A stretch of 64,000 nt of DNA from Diprion similis (Eukaryota > Arthropoda > Insecta > Hymenoptera > Diprionidae): positions 1,674,001-1,738,000 of the forward strand of contig NC_060114.1 in NCBI RefSeq assembly GCF_021155765.1, in the 5' to 3' direction. This document shows, in pieces, positions 1 to 11,007 of the stretch; position 1 is the first letter of the stretch, and each line of letters begins with the position of its first letter. The notes below the pieces were generated by a model. That model ran no database searches, had not been told where the DNA came from, and worked only from the letters and a program-made list of their open reading frames with translations. A program made the position numbers and the translations under genes.

Positions 1-28
1 TTATATTATTGATTGAAAAGATAGAAAG

Positions 29-2381
29 ATGGCAAAATACTCCGTAGTGGAATTTGAAGATGGTATACATTTGGTACCAACAGTGTGGCTGAATGACGAC
101 AAAACCTTATGCAGCTGGCCAACTCATTTGCGAAAACAATATGATGTAAACAACGCTGTCATTCGTTCGACGATACCCAACAGTGGCGGCAAAGAATGGG
201 AGTATCTTAACGTAAAGAGGATATTTGGCACTGCAGGTATAAACCAGCTACGTATTAAACTTTATGTGAGCTTTTTCGTTTTGGAATTACAATTCAAACA
301 TTTGAATGTTTCATTAAATTCACATCCGGTTGTACATAGCTATGAGAAAGGTATGGAGAAGTTATGTTTAGCCGAAGAGACTTCAAATATAGACGAAACT
401 GCTTCATCGGATGATGAAGCTGAAGTTATTCGAGCAAAGAAAAGAAGGCGAGAAAAGGCTAGAAAACATTTCACTTCGACAGATGAAGAGATCCCCGACA
501 AACAGCCACGAACCAAACTGCAACCCTTTCCTATAATGTCAAACTTTCATAAAAATCAGGACAAAACCTCGAGCTCGCAAAGAAGCCATGACGTCACTCG
601 TGGAACTACGTCTTCGACAAAAGAAAATCGTGGCTTCAGCGAACTTAAACGGAGTATCACTGGTTGGGGTGAATTTTCTGCAACAAGGGGCAGCGAAATT
701 TCCAGCTCTGAAAGAAGATACGACGTTCATCATGCCTCACAGAAAGAAGATCGTGCCTTCAATGAACTTGAACTGAGTTTTACAGGCCCAAATAAATCTC
801 TAACAGAATCAGGTACATCTTGAAGTGAATTTTTCAAATCAAATCCGTGGCACAATATAACTAAATATGAGATGGTATTAAAAAAGTCAAACGTTTTTGA
901 TACAGTAAATCGTGGTGCAACTGGATGTAACACATCAGCAGTTTTCCCCTTGTCGCGTACTTCTAAGTCCCAAATTCCACAAAATAATGTTACCGGACTG
1001 AAAACACATAAAGCACGAGATGATAAAGATGCGGTTACTGCAACTGAAGGTATCTATATGAAGACAATAATGATTATTGAATTGTTATATGATTGTGCGA
1101 AATCTCAATATGAAGTCTTTTGTTCACATGTAGGCTTCCAGAAAATAGTGCTGAAGAAACTCAACAAACTCTTATACCAGATGGATGATTTACATGACAG
1201 ACTAGCTGTGTTGGATAAGCATGGCCATAATTTACCCCTTGACGAATTCAATTCAGACGATGAGAAGGAGCTCGGTCTACCGTTACAAGGCGTTTCCGAA
1301 CTCACCATATTTGAAGAAAAACTCAAAAATTCAACGCTCTTCGCTAAAATGGTATTGTACTTCGCAATGTATTGGATTTTTATGGCATTAGGGACTATGG
1401 ACAAGTATACTCTATTAGGTTTCATAGACTATTGCATAATATTTGAAGGCCCTGCAAGAAAGGTGTATGCATAGTGAAATTTTTCACAGTCATATGCAGG
1501 ATCCCTTGCAAAAGGTTCCAGCTATTACACACTCCCATTGCAGGGATTTGACATTTTTTTTGGTATAACATACTGAAATATCTGAAAACGTATGACAAAC
1601 TGGAAGTTTGTGTAAGGATTTTTTTTCATTCAACTCATTGGTCATTTAAACCAACGAAACTTGATAAAGCTTGAAAGTGCAATTTCATAACAGTTCGATA
1701 AAATTTTAATGCATTTCTTGATCCCCAGATAATTTTTTGAATCAATGACCTTTTGCCCAAGATGAAGAACCGGAGTGTATGTCGTCAAATGAAAGTGTAC
1801 GATGTCACGCAATTTCAGCGATCAATGCGGTGCATAATATTTTGATTGAAGTACATTTGATATAATTTATTTTAGCTGACGTGGTTAAAAAGATTTTGTG
1901 GGACAGACACCAATTCCAGTACGCAGAAAGTTCTTATAAAACTTGTCTCAAATTCATTGGCACAGCAATACAGTTGGGCTGGAGCAAAAGGAAAAAGAAT
2001 GTTCAAAGACTTGCATTTGGTCCGGCTTGTGATGAGTACGCACTAAATTGATTTAAAATATTTAATAATTTTTCGAACTTGAAATAGAGTGCCTTATGGT
2101 TGATGACTTTAATTGTCTTACACACTTTTTTTTTAGAAGCAGTACGCGTCAGAGTGCCAGGGGCATCAGATGTCATATTTACAGATATTATAAGTAAGTG
2201 GCTCGCTCAAGCAAAACTGAGATTCAAAAGAGAAGTAGAGAAACTTGAGAAACAGAAGAAATCTGGTCAAGCAAGCGCTGAAAACCCAATAGCAAGCTGT
2301 AGTAAGGAAGCTGCAGACGCTACAAACCGTGCTAAAGAAGCTGCAAATGTCGAAGAAAGTGCAACCACAGATTCTGAATAA
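29..2381 (+). CDS. DUF4806-domain protein, six exons
   Basis: Spliced gene with exons 29-236, 372-812, 906-1049, 1134-1351, 1876-2035 and 2137-2381. All junctions have GT/AG ends, and the reading frame carries through every join to give about 471 residues. The N-terminus (VVEF, then tryptophan-rich positions) is followed by a low-complexity, basic and acidic linker (EETSNIDETASSDDE, then KKRRR). A heptad-like stretch around LNKLLYQMDDLHDRL could be a coiled coil. The C-terminal half matches the DUF4806 pattern: LPLQGVSELTIFEEKL, then an exon encoding SLAQQYSWAGAKGKRMFKDL, then a charged tail. DUF4806 proteins are widespread in arthropods and have no established function that I know of. A nuclear role is only a guess from the basic clusters. 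The start codon is the first ATG before the conserved VVEF motif. A similar gene follows at 3.15-6.19 kb, suggesting tandem duplication. The family call is from memory. Confidence 0.72.
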
Positions 2382-3150
2382 CTCCATTTAGTTCTAAGTT
2401 TACCATAATCCTATCGTACTGAGAGAAGACGACAGAATTTCCAAGAAAAATTAAGTGATATAAGTAAAAGTACTTCACTTTCCACCGTCGATGTGTATAT
2501 TTTAAGCATAATATTGAGATAAAAAGTTGAAAAATATTTTTTTGTTGTAAGGTCGGTCTAAGTAAACTGTGATCTCGAACATACCTAGATGAAGAAATGT
2601 TATGTTTTTAGAAGTATATACGATATTTATGTATTAAAATGTGGAATTTTAATTATAAAATAAGGTATCAGTCAAATATTAATGAGATAAAAAGTTGAAA
2701 AACATTTTTTTGTTATAAAGTCGGTTTACGTAAACCGTGATCTGTTACATATCTAAGTAAAAAATGTTATGTTTTTTGAAAGTATATAAAACATCTATGT
2801 ATTCTAATGTGAAATTTTAAATATAAAATAAGCCATCAGTCAAACCATGTTCATTATTTCATCGTGAAATTATATCACTAATGTAACATTGAAAGATGAC
2901 AGCAATATTGCACTGCAATGAAATGGAAAGACATTGCAAGAACTCTACAATATGTCTGCAATGTTGCTCGCAATATTAGAAATGTTGCGTAACCTTCCTA
3001 CAATGTCGCATTGAAAGATTGCAGCAATCTTGCACAGCAATAAAGTTAGAGGACATTTCAACATTGCTGCAATATATGTGCAATATCGCATGCAATATTA
3101 CAAATGTTGCACGTTACGTGGTTAAAATGTTGCTGCAATATTGAGGGCTG
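2382..3150. repeat. Intergenic tandem repeats
   Basis: Two kinds of repeat fill the gap between the two DUF4806-type genes. From about 2516 to 2843 a unit of about 168 bp beginning GAGATAAAAAGTTGAAAAA occurs twice in tandem with modest divergence. From about 2876 to 3150 there is a sequence dense in GCAATATTGC and ATGTTGC words, itself made of two diverged copies of about 120 bp. This second repeat runs up to the first recognisable coding exon of the next gene, so it may have replaced that gene's original 5' end. No ORF or RNA gene is seen here. Confidence 0.6.
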
Positions 3151-6100
3151 TGTGGGAGATTTGGTTCCTACATCGTGGGTCGATACAGATGACGAAGATC
3201 AGGGGTGCTGGTATCCTGAGAATGTCACCGCGAAGAAAATTCGCAAGTGGGTTGAGCAGGAGAAGGAGCCGGCATCAAATTGGAAGAAATATTCGATTAC
3301 AAAAATAATCAGCCGTGCACGTAAGTTTATAAAGTTTAATCCTAATTAAAAGAAAACCCTTCTCTTTATGTAAGAACTTTTCATTTTTTTTTTAATACCT
3401 ACCAGCGTCAAGACGCTGCTACGTCTATCACTCTTTTTTTTTCTTTAGTATTTTTAAATAAATTGCATTTCATTTATGCCAGGTAATTTCGAGCAAGGGA
3501 CCCGTCGCCTGGAACGAGCGCTCAATTGCTATGAACAGCATACTACAGATGGGGACAGCGAGCCAGGCGATAACATCGAAATATTATCGATGCAGCAGCT
3601 GTCAAATACTTTATCCGATAATACGCTTTTGCCTGAGATCGGCGATGTTTCGCTTGCAGTAAATCTTTTTGGTATGTATATTTCGATATTTCTTAAATAA
3701 AAATTTGAGTTCTTTTGTTAATGAAAGATTTTTTAAATTTGTTTAGATGGAAGATTGCCAACAATGACGCTGGTCAATGAAAGTTTGCCCGCAGAGCAAC
3801 TTGGGCCGATACAAAATTCAAACAACGATGCAGGTATAATATTCTCCTCCGCTGCATGGAACAATTATTTTGTAGAAAATACCTTGAAAAAATAGGAAAA
3901 AAAAAATTCAATCGAGAAGCGCAATTTGGTCTATTTTTCGACAATTTATAGACAGCTAAAAAAAAATCATATCTTATTGGTTAAAGGATAGAATATTCTG
4001 AAAAAACCAAGAGTTTTTTTTAATAGATATAACAACCGAAAAATCTTTGAATCAAATAAACAAAAGAAAAGTAAATAGTTATTGGCTTTCTACAATTGCT
4101 AACCACAATTTAATTTTTTTTACCACAACCGCTGCTCAGCGTTGCTCAGCGCTAAATTTTGGTTAGCAATTGTAGAAAGCCAATAACTATTTACTTTTCT
4201 TTAGTTTATTTGATTCGACATTCTTTCGGTTGTTATATCTATTTAAAAAAACTCTTGATTTTTTCAGAATGTTCCACCCATTAACCAATAAGATATGATT
4301 TTTTTGTGCCGTCTATAAATTATCGAAAAATAGACCAAATTATGCTTCTCAATTTTTTATTTTCGTATTTTTTCAAGGTATTTTATAAGAAATAATTGAT
4401 GTTTTTCTTTTTGAAAATATCTTGGAAAAATACCAAAAAAAAGAACGATTGAGAAGCGTCAGTTAGTCTATTTTTCAGCCGTGTATAACTTGTGAAAAAG
4501 ACCAAATGATGCTTCTCAATTGTTTTTTTTTTTCCGTATTTTTCCAAGATATTTTCAAAAAGAATAACATCAATTATTTTTGATAAAATACCTTAAAAGA
4601 ATACAAAAATAAAAAATTAAGAAGCATAATTTGGTCTATTTTTCGACAAGTTTATAAACGGCTGAAAAAAAATCATATCTTATAGGTTAATGGGTAGAAC
4701 ATTCGGAAAAAATCAAGAGTTTTTTTTTTAATGGATATAACAACCGAAAAAATTTTGAATCAAATAAACTAAAGAAAAGTAAATAGTTATTGGCTTTCTA
4801 CAATTGCTAACCAAAATTTTATTTTTTTAACCACGACCGCTGCTCAGCGTTGCTCAGCGCTAACATTTTGGTTAGCAATTGTAGAAAGCCAACAACTATT
4901 TACTTTTCTTTAGTTTATTTGATTCAAAATTCTTTTAGTTATTATATCCATTCAAAAGAACTCTTGATTTTTTCCGAATGTTCTACCCATTAACCAATAA
5001 GATATGATTTTTTTCAGCCGTCTATAAATTGTCGAAAAATAGACCAAATTATGATTCTCAATTTTTTATTTTCGTATTTTTTCAAGGTATTTAAAAAAAA
5101 ATAATTGATATTTTTCTTTTTGAAAATATCTTGGAAAAATATAAGAAAAAAAAAAAAACAATTGAGAAGCAACAATTGGTCTATTTTTCACAAGTTATAC
5201 ACGGTTGAAAAAAAATCATATCTTATTGGTTAGTGTGTTGAAAATTCTGAAAAAAATCAAGAAAGTTTTTTTTAAATAGATATAACAAGTCGAAACATTT
5301 TGAGTCAAATAAACTAAAGAAAAGTAAATAGTTATTGGCTTTCTACAATTGTTAAACACAATTTATAATATAACATTTTTATAAATTACCATTTTCATTT
5401 GTAATATTTTTATTATGTTTTTCAGGTTTATCGAAAGATTATTTTCTCCAAGCGCTTTCTGCAATGGAGACAAGAATTTCAAAAAACATCACTGGAGCCA
5501 AACGATCGATATTGTATGATATGAACAAAAAAATTGACGAGCTCAAAAATATGATCGCGATGACTCTTCAAGTACAACCCGAAACCGATGATGGAACTAA
5601 CTCAACGAGGGCACAACTAAATGATGTGCTACCATTCGCTTCTCAGGAAGCTTTTATCGAATTCGACCGAACAATTGCAGTGTCTGATGACAAGCGTAAT
5701 GCTCTGGTACGTATATATTTTCTGAAAATAATGTAATGTGTTTTTACTTTTCTAATTTCTACTAATATTTTACATTTCAGAAAAACGTGATCACGTCATT
5801 GATTTTTGGATCTTGCAACATCAAAAGTGCGTTCAATCGTACAATGCCAGCTCTCATCGCTAAAGACGTGCAACTGCAATATAGCGGATGTGGACGGAAG
5901 ACTAAAAACAACCCAGGCAAACTTTCTTTTGCAGCGACGAACACTTTCAAGTGCATTCGAGGTATGTTTATATGTATTTTACCATAAAAAATAATTGGTC
6001 TGCGTAACAATATCTGGAAAACAATTTAATATTTTTCTCTCTTTGCAGATGTTTTCCAGATAAAATTTCCCACCGAGGAATCCACCGCTCTACTGCCACA

Positions 6101-6194
6101 TTTGAGCCGTTGGCTAGCGGGGGCTGGAGATCGCGAGGGTGGCCGTGCGGCACGGATGACAATCGGTCCTAACGACAACAATAATAACAAATAG
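3151..6194 (+). CDS. DUF4806-domain protein, 5' end uncertain
   Basis: Exons 3151-3320 (start uncertain), 3483-3671, 3747-3833, 5426-5706, 5781-5961 and 6049-6194. All internal borders are GT/AG and the phases agree at every join. Exon 1 encodes the N-terminal block typical of DUF4806 proteins in arthropods (CWYPENV, then KKIRKWVEQEKEPASNWKKY). Exons 4-6 encode the DUF4806 domain: LPFASQEAFIEFDRTI, then FNRTMPALIAKDVQLQYSGC, then SFAATNTFKCI. A short asparagine-rich tail precedes the stop. The initiator methionine is not clear, because the expected first segment (VVEF-like) is missing and a GCAATATTGC repeat abuts the exon. The intron from 3834 to 5425 holds a large fold-back repeat array. 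The gene could be a functional paralogue of its upstream neighbour with an unseen 5' exon, or a 5'-truncated copy. Function unknown. Confidence 0.68.
3885..5380. repeat. Alternating fold-back (hairpin) repeat array in intron
   Basis: Copies of one sequence of about 250 bp alternate in orientation. The arm at 3885-4130 is mirrored at about 4137-4385. The segment 4385-4600 is itself palindromic. A second hairpin spans about 4600-5095, and a partial copy runs to 5380. The loops carry the word GCTGCTCAGCGTTGCTCAGCGC. The array lies entirely within the intron of the second DUF4806-type gene. It looks like tandem insertion or duplication of a fold-back MITE. No coding potential. Confidence 0.75.
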
Positions 6195-6576
6195 AGCGTG
6201 ATGATTTATTATCTTTGTGACTTACTATCTTTAACTTCATGTGATATCCTCTCGATGTGATATTATTTCATAGTATCTTGATCTCTTCATAATTATAATC
6301 TTAATTTTCATTACAGTATAAGTATACGAATACGAATTGAAACAAAAATTAAAAAAAAAACGACATTACATCATTTAATGATGAGATTATGTATTACGTA
6401 CGATATGTACGATACGAGTATTATGTACGATATCAGTATTACGTGTGATATTAGTATTACGTACGATATTAGTATTACGTACGATTATGTACGATACGAA
6501 AAATACATTAAAAATATATTAAAAAATCAGTTTTTTTTACCTGTTTTTATTGAATCGCCTTTGAGCAAAAAGATTG
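6195..6576. repeat. Short minisatellite downstream of gene
   Basis: AT-rich 3' flank of the second DUF4806-type gene. From about 6385 to 6500 a unit of about 18 bp (GTACGATATTAGTATTAC and variants) is repeated several times. Nothing else is recognised up to the next repeat block. Confidence 0.5.
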
Positions 6577-6998
6577 GCACAGTACTTATGCCAACTCTAC
6601 GCCGGTATTGGCCCAATCGTTAGGTCGAAATTGGCGGAGCGTTGGGTTGTTTTCGCACCCAACACTGGCCCGACACTGCCAAGAAAATTGGGCCAGCATT
6701 GGTATCAGCTTTGGTCGAATGTTGGTTGATGAATGGCCAACTTTCACCCCGAGGGTTCGCACAGTAGTGATTCCAACTCTACGCCAGTATTGGTCCAATC
6801 GTCAGGCCAACGTTGGCGGAGTATCGGGTTATTTTCCCAACCAGTACTGGCCCAATGCTATCTATCAGTCCTAGCTTACCGTAGGACCGTTCCTATCACT
6901 CCAACCTTGGTTCAAGCATCGGCCTAGTAGTGACACTAACTGTCGGGCATCCGGCGGACAGCGTTGGCGCAATACTGTGCCGAGCTTGGGCCGTTTGA
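6577..6998. repeat. TTGGCCCAAT-rich tandem repeat
   Basis: Two diverged tandem copies of a unit of about 180 bp, first at 6577 and again from about 6757. They share the words CCAACTCTACGCC and GGCCCAATCGT, and many internal TTGGCC/GGCCAA palindromic words. The block ends next to the start of the env-like ORF. It may mark where the 5' part of the retroelement (gag and pol) was lost. The small ORFs across it have no family resemblance. Confidence 0.55.
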
Positions 6999-8951
6999 AC
7001 ATTTTTTCATGGGTACTCATATTAATGTTGGAACTCTGGGGGTCAAGAGAAGGACACATGCAAGATTACAATGTGACAAAATTTCTTAATAATCCTGGGA
7101 TATATTACGAAAAGATTCAAGATCTAAAGTTAAAAAGAGCGGAGTGGAGATTAGTTTTATTTGTGGATACAGGGAAACTAATCAGTATAATAAGGAGTAT
7201 ACCAACCCTAAACAACATATGTAACTTGGAAGTAGGAATTAACAACTCAGACACTAAGGAGGAATGTTACCGAATGATGAGGGAAAACGGAATAATACAA
7301 AGTTACTCGAAAATAGCCGAACTATCAAGACAATTAGAAACAGTATCAAGAGAATCATCGCTAAAAGATCAGGAAGTGCTACCGCGAACCATTTCAAAGC
7401 GTCATGCGCCCCCTCTGGGAATAATAGGATCCGTAAGCAGCTACCTGTTTGGAACACTAACTCAAGAAGACCTGGACCATTTTTACTTAGAAATTGATAA
7501 ACTATACGAAGATCAAAACAAATTAACCAGACTATTGAAAAATCAAACGCACTTAATATCTGGGGAATTGCAGAAGGTATATGGAATAGGAAGAGAACAC
7601 CTCGTAAGAATAAAAGAAAATAGAATTAAAATTAACGAAATCATTTCATCAACTAGAAGATTGGAAGTAGCCCTAGCCAAGGAGACGGTTAGATTAGAAC
7701 TATGGGAATACACTATGCAATTCAGAGAAATACTACATAACAAAATTATTCATATTAAACAAGCCATCGCCGCTATAGAATACGCACACGAAGGGAGAGT
7801 ACATAAAGTACTTCTGAACAATAATCAATTAGAGATGATATCTCGTGAAATTAAGGAAACAGAAGGAGAATATGAACTCCCAATACCACGTCACATGTTA
7901 ACGCGGGAAGAACTCATGGCGATTGCAACAACCGAAATAGTAAATCATAAAGACAGGACGATGATAATCGTACGAATACCCCTCGTAGACGGAAATCCGT
8001 ACCATTTATACCAGATGTTATCCTGGCCGGCAACTCAGCAAATTAAAGGAGAGCCTGTATCAGCTTTTATAGTACCTCAAACAAAATATATAGGTTTAAG
8101 CCACAGTCACAACATCTACTTTTTAGCTGATGACGCATATATACAACAATGCGTCAAAACATCGTATTCACATTTATGCTTGCTCCAATTACCCCTTCTA
8201 GAGGCCACTACATCAACTACATGCGAGATATCGATGTTATTAAAACCAGATAAAAAGAGCTTACGAGACTGTGATATCAGGATTAAACATAAAGTAGATC
8301 CCTTCTGGAAGAGGTTAAATTCGATGGGAGCTGGTTATATTCCTTAGGAGGCCCAGAAATAATTCAAATCATCTGTAAGAGAAGCCGGGATACGCTGATA
8401 ACGATATCGGGAACAGGAATCCTAGATACCTGCGTGGAGGATGCACAGCAAGAACAAGCTATATAACATTGCCCAGCATGGAAATACACTATGCGAAAGA
8501 ACAATATTTATACCAACCTAATTTGTCTTTAAACATCACTATAATTTCGCCAACTTTAAATAATAATACTATCAAGTTTATTGAATATTTGAACAAATCA
8601 GAGCCCAAAGTAAAGTCCAAATTTGAAGAGGGTAGATCGCTATATGAGATAGAACAAGAGATAGAAAGCATAGAAAAGCATCGTCGGGCGTCACAGGAAC
8701 AAGCTATAAAAATCTATGGTTCATATTTCGTACAGATAGGCCTCATATTCGTAGTTATTATGATTTGGTGTAGGGGCAGGATTTCCAAAACCTGTAAAGT
8801 ATTCAGAAGCAAGCGAAATACAGGACCACAAGAAATACCTAAACGCAGTAACGCGGAAAATGTTGGAGAAAATTCTGAATTGACGGGAATAAGCCATTCT
8901 GAAGCCCAAACCCCGCACCGCCTGCCAAAACAAGCGGCGCAATTGAATTAA
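6977..8951 (+). pseudogene. Errantivirus-like envelope (env), broken
   Basis: Degraded envelope glycoprotein gene of an insect endogenous LTR retroelement of the gypsy/errantivirus type, related to the baculovirus F-like group. The first frame (6977-8346) starts with a hydrophobic signal-like segment at about residues 9-22. It has several N-x-S/T sites and a furin-like basic site ending KR near residue 140. A glycine-rich, hydrophobic fusion-peptide-like segment containing LFGTL follows. The reading frame then breaks near 8335 and again near 8445. The rest is in another frame (8469-8951), with a single transmembrane segment encoded around 8719-8775 and a basic cytoplasmic tail. The family would make a membrane fusion protein. 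This copy cannot, as written, encode it in one piece. No gag or pol is present upstream, so the element is 5'-truncated here. The frameshifts are left as seen. Confidence 0.8.
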
Positions 8952-9044
8952 TTAAAATTCACAACAGACACAATTAGACCTTGGAAATTCGGCCTATTTT
9001 AAAGAAATATGTTCTGTCCAAATTTTGTACACTTTACTAGGAAG

Positions 9045-10464
9045 ATGGCGAGTACCAGTGGAGCCCAAGGCGATGTACCAGGAACAGGAAGGCTACCATC
9101 AAGGAGACTATTCATCGGCGGGCTCGCGCCCTACGCAAGGAGGAAGCATCTAGAGAAACTGATGATGAGCTATTCCCCGAAATCCATCGTTTTACCAAAG
9201 GCAGATGGCATGCAAAAATACGCGTTCGTGACCTTCGAGACGTCGGAGATTCGACCAGGGCTTTGCAAGGATTGCAAGGAGCAATTGCAATACACAAGAA
9301 GAGGTTATACGTGGATTATGCGGACAAGTGGCAAGAACTGAGGGTACCTAGAGCCATGAAAAAGAGAAGACCACTGAGTTTCGAAGAAGATCAATTACCC
9401 GGATTCATCCCAAAAGAGTCACCACACCTGGGGATCGAGTGCATCTCGATGATTGCACGATATCTACCGTACGTAGATCGAGCAAGGACGGAGCAAGTAA
9501 GTCGGCATTGGAACGAAGGAGTCAAAGCCTCACTTAAGGGTACAAAAATCATGAATCCTAGCAGCCGCGAATGGACCTGTTCTTAGAAACAAACTTTCAA
9601 CGAAGAGGGCCTATTCTGGTTCACCAAGAGATGTGGAGAATACTTGTTGCACGCGGATATCCACGGAATTGAAAACCTAAGATCAACAGCTGTTACTGCG
9701 CTCGTCAAAAATGCACCAAACCTGAGAACGCTTAAATTAAATTCAAACACTTTACGAGAAGGAGCTGTGAAGGCTATTAGTCTACACCTTACCAAGCTAG
9801 AGGAGCTAGAACTGGGACCTTGCATCGGACCAATAGATCTGGATCTAGAGAGAATCTGCGAAAGGAACCAACGACTAAAGAATCTTACACTACACGATAA
9901 CGAAGTAACAGGAGAGGGTTTGAACTATATAATGAGATTAAAAAAATTGAGAGTACGAAACTGCGATAAGCTTAGATCAAAAGGAATAGTAACGATAGCA
10001 TTACTATCAAAACTCACGGAATTGGAAATCATCAATTGTACGCTGCTAAGCAGGCCCAAAATATTAATGGCCCTCACCATGAATTCTGACATAAAAAGAC
10101 ATCTAACATCATTGACAATACTGGGAGACGGAGCAGATAATGAAGCGGAAGATGAACCAGCAGTACAAGAGGGAGAAGTCAGAGGTGACTTCGTGGAGTT
10201 AAATGAGATCCCAGTGACAAGAAATATTATGGAATCATTAGCAGCATTAAAACACCACACACTGATAGGTTGTGGTTGGATGATTGGTTGTCTGGTTACG
10301 GACATAGGGAAAAACATCAAAGAATTGAAATACTTAAATCTGAGCTGCTGTACAAATATTAGAGGCCAATTCTCTCTAGAACCATTGATCGGAATAACAT
10401 CCCTGGAAACGTTGGCCATAAACAACATGCATCCCACTGTTGGCGGGGACTTCCTCCGGTATAT
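9045..10464 (+). pseudogene. RRM / F-box / LRR protein, 5' part, broken
   Basis: Starts 93 bp after the env fragment, same strand. The first ORF encodes an RNA-recognition motif with RNP2 (LFIGGL, about 9111) and RNP1 (KYAFVTF, about 9214). A one-base loss near 9248 shifts the frame, after which the RRM continues (LYVDYADKW). An F-box-like segment follows at about 9434-9520 (ECISMIARYLPYVDRA). An in-frame TAG lies at 9584-9586. From 9600 on the same frame gives leucine-rich repeats (NLRTLKLNSNTL, then KLEELELGP, then LKNLTLHDNEV). The frame is then split by transposon A at 10465. F-box proteins are normally substrate adaptors of SCF ubiquitin ligases, and an RRM would add RNA binding. That combination, and its position after env in an LTR element, is unusual. 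Whether it belongs to the retroelement or is a host gene is not settled. As written it is not expressible as one protein. Confidence 0.62.
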
Positions 10465-11007
10465 GAGCGGATCGACGTCACTTCACTCAAAAAAAAACCG
10501 TCAAGTCACGGATCTTTGCACCATTTGAAATATCCGTAGTACTATGTAAAAAAAAATACAATTTCAAGGATTTTGAATTTTTTTCAAAAAATGGCCGAGT
10601 TCGAGCTATGTAAAGTTTTGTATACCACTGTTGCACTGCTATGTTTGAAAATTCATATCTCCGAAAGTATACATCGGAGCGGACTGATTCTGCAATCGTT
10701 CTGTTCGTAAAAGAATGCGCTTCGATAAAAAAAAATTTATTTGAAAAAAAAACATTTCTTTCAATATTTTTTTACCGTTTTTTTTTTTGATTTTGCTGCC
10801 ATTTCCGCGGGACTAACAACAATTCATGGAGATAATTTTTGTCGGATACCTGTATCCTTCCTCTTTAATCCTAAAAAAAAAAAATTGATAGAGAAGTTGC
10901 CAGGGCTGGAGAAAAAAAATGAAACGTCTCGTCGCGCGTCACCGCGCGCGCCGGTCCACGTCAGCGCTACTCCGCGAACTCGGTGTGTTGTGTATAGGTA
11001 TGTATAT

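Noticed and set aside
3885..5380. CRISPR-like array
   Set aside because: Repeats alternate in orientation, are about 250 bp long and form fold-backs in a eukaryotic intron.
6608..6927. Small overlapping ORFs at 6.6-6.9 kb
   Set aside because: They translate the tandem TTGGCC repeat in several frames.
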